A DNA stretch of 6,621 bases, taken from NCBI GenBank assembly GCA_002498185.1, contig DAGO01000061.1, positions 6,649 through 13,269 on the forward strand, read 5' to 3'. A program made the translations under genes and the position numbers. Positions 5,389 through 6,621 of this stretch are shown here, piece by piece; position 1 is the stretch's first letter; every line of letters begins with the position of its first letter. The notes beneath the pieces were generated by a model that was not told where the DNA came from, searched no databases, and saw only the letters and a list, made by a program, of their open reading frames with translations. The DNA is from Euryarchaeota archaeon UBA10. Its GTDB lineage: Archaea > Thermoplasmatota > Poseidoniia > Poseidoniales > Poseidoniaceae.

Positions 5389-6553
5389 ACTCCACCAACC
5401 AATCTCCAGGGTCTTCGGATTCTGACTCTGCTGCTAATCTTGCCATCTCTTCCTGTTTCAACCTTTCTTTTTCTTCTTCGAGTGCTTGTTGAGCCCTTTC
5501 GGCAAGTTTTACCGCATGCCTCATGGATTCTGTCTCATCGCCCTTAATAGATTCAGAATCCTCTTCCATCAATTTCTCTGCCAAAACGGTGACCTCATCA
5601 AAAGTAGACGCATTCGGCCACCTATCTTCGAGCATAATCGGGTCATCTGGACCCTCTTGACTTATCCAAGCATAACCTCTGTGAGTTAGGAATAATCCTG
5701 CAACGAAAGATGTGATTTTTGATTCTACATCATACCCCTCGGGAATTTCACCATAAGTCTCTAAGAGGATTTTCTCTAATTCATTAGTAACATCTTCCAC
5801 TGGAACCTTAACTTCTCCAAGTTCTTTGGTTACTTTTCGCATAGCAGTCCAGCATCTACGGATGTCGCCTTCCATGTCTTCGTTATGCATTCTTGAACCT
5901 ACATTGTCAAGCATACTCTTGAGTTCCTCAGCATGTGCCTTACGATATTCTTCCTTAGCTTTCAAAATCTCTGCTTCATCACATGCATCTTTCAAAGCCG
6001 ATAGCAATTCACCAAGAGTCGAAGGCCTCCCCTCATCTCTTCTCATTCTCTCTCCGAAGAATGCAGGAAGATGTTGGTCAGCACTACCCTCCAGAACTGT
6101 TGATGTGAAAATAAATTCTTCATCATCATATTCTGCCTCCCAGCCAAAGTCAAGGAATTCTTCCTCATCCTCCATATCCATGGCGATGACTCTGTCAAAT
6201 AGAGTGGATGCCTGCTGAGTCAATACTTCCCAAGACATACGAATAAGACGGCCACACGCAGGCAGATCTAGCCCTGCCGCTTCCTTTCTTACACGTTGTG
6301 TGAACAGTTTCAAGAATGCTGAAAGGTCGATATTCCAGGGATCCATGCCTTCTTCCTTAACCAATGAGAGAACCAATGCCACTGACCTGTCAAAGGGGTC
6401 ACTCAGCACTTGATGTTCGGCACTATCTTCCTGTGCAATTCGCATTATGCGGTCGGCATAACGCTCAGCCTCACTGATCTCTTCTTCTTGGCTCATCAAT
6501 TGGTCGAGAATGTCTTGGCGAAGGAACCAATCGTCAAGGACAGCTTGCTGCAT
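5387..6553 (-). CDS. scpA: Segregation and condensation protein A (ScpA, kleisin)
   Basis: ScpA bridges the two SMC heads and recruits ScpB, closing the ring of the prokaryotic condensin. The 388-aa protein has the kleisin N-terminal region at about 50-125: DPFDRSVALVLSLVKEEGMDP, NIDLSAFLKLFTQRV, and LDLPACGRLIRMSWEVLTQQA, matching the family pattern of helices that contact the SMC neck. A strongly acidic linker (125-148) and a charged central section (170-245), the expected ScpB-binding zone, follow. The SMC-head-binding winged helix lies at about 252-310 (KITSFVAGLFLTHRGYAWISQE). Residues about 315-388 add a charged, probably coiled-coil extension, making this longer than the usual 240-270 aa. 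The ATG at 6553 has AGGAGG 7 nt upstream and comes 2 nt after the stop of the preceding gene; an in-frame TTG at 6559 is too close to that site. It lies between a probable smc end and scpB. Confidence 0.9.
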   Translation of the reverse strand: MQQAVLDDWFLRQDILDQLMSQEEEISEAERYADRIMRIAQEDSAEHQVLSDPFDRSVALVLSLVKEEGMDPWNIDLSAFLKLFTQRVRKEAAGLDLPACGRLIRMSWEVLTQQASTLFDRVIAMDMEDEEEFLDFGWEAEYDDEEFIFTSTVLEGSADQHLPAFFGERMRRDEGRPSTLGELLSALKDACDEAEILKAKEEYRKAHAEELKSMLDNVGSRMHNEDMEGDIRRCWTAMRKVTKELGEVKVPVEDVTNELEKILLETYGEIPEGYDVESKITSFVAGLFLTHRGYAWISQEGPDDPIMLEDRWPNASTFDEVTVLAEKLMEEDSESIKGDETESMRHAVKLAERAQQALEEEKERLKQEEMARLAAESESEDPGDWLVE

Positions 6554-6555
6554 TC

Positions 6556-6621
6556 TCAAACCTCCTGTTCAGCCTCGGGCTCTTCTTCGATTTCATCTTC
6601 TTGAGCAAGCAACTCCGAAAC
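6556..6621 (-). CDS. C-terminal end of an upstream gene, probably smc (partial)
   Basis: The minus strand is open from the window edge to a TGA at 6558-6556, giving 21 residues: VSELLAQEDEIEEE followed by PEAEQEV. This is an acidic tail, and the stop lies 2 nt before the scpA ATG, with the scpA ribosome site inside its last codons. In many archaea and bacteria smc precedes scpA, so this is probably the C terminus of the SMC ATPase. The 21 residues themselves carry no diagnostic motif, so the identity rests on gene order only. Confidence 0.5.
   Translation of the reverse strand, partial: VSELLAQEDEIEEEPEAEQEV
6561..6566 (-). promoter_or_regulatory. Ribosome binding site deciding the scpA start
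   Basis: A perfect minus-strand AGGAGG lies 7 nt before the ATG at 6553, inside the last codons of the preceding gene. It favours that ATG over the in-frame TTG at 6559, which would be only 1 nt away. Confidence 0.75.

Noticed and set aside
5826..6218. A + strand open frame of 130 codons within scpA
   Set aside because: It is Ser-rich, as expected from the antisense of Glu/Asp-rich coding sequence, with no recognisable domain.
6557..6559. TTG at 6559 as the scpA start
   Set aside because: It is 1 nt from the AGGAGG ribosome site, too close; the ATG at 6553 has proper spacing.

Overview
The window reads as a compact archaeal chromosome segment, most likely from Thermoplasmatota and perhaps close to marine group II/III (Poseidoniales-like). 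The pointers are a DUF357 protein (an archaeal family), an archaeal winged-helix regulator of the COG4738 kind, a class II (bacterial-type) HMG-CoA reductase of the sort known from Thermoplasmatales and Archaeoglobales, an archaeal-style leaderless TATA promoter, and very tight gene packing. The lineage is inferred; no rRNA or other marker gene is present.

Layout from left to right: (1) A small winged-helix regulator on + (28-369), possibly cut by the window edge, meets a minus-strand operon tail to tail, and the two stop codons overlap. (2) A three-gene minus-strand operon reads from 3259 down to 366: a 524-aa degenerate AAA+ ATPase with a C-terminal winged helix, a 342-aa beta-propeller-like protein (ATGA overlap), and a 97-aa DUF357 protein (TGAATG junction). 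(3) A divergent intergenic region of about 207 nt (3260-3466) holds a leaderless promoter for the minus operon, an inverted repeat, a cluster of TTAACGC motifs in both orientations, and a weak promoter plus Shine-Dalgarno site for the + gene. (4) mvaA, class II HMG-CoA reductase, lies on + (3467-4765). (5) A minus-strand condensin operon enters from the right edge: the last 21 codons of a probable smc, then scpA (388 aa) and scpB (202 aa). The scpB stop codon directly abuts the mvaA stop codon.

The right operon encodes the kleisin and kite subunits of the SMC-ScpAB complex, which organises and segregates the chromosome. mvaA makes mevalonate, the precursor of archaeal isoprenoid ether lipids. 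The least understood and most interesting part is the left operon. It couples an ATPase-fold/DNA-binding protein, whose Walker A lysine is arginine and whose Walker B glutamate appears to be missing, to a propeller scaffold and a small helical DUF357 protein. Its function cannot be named from sequence alone; an assembly or DNA-bound regulatory complex is a reasonable guess. No tRNA, rRNA, CRISPR array, insertion sequence or other mobile element was seen.
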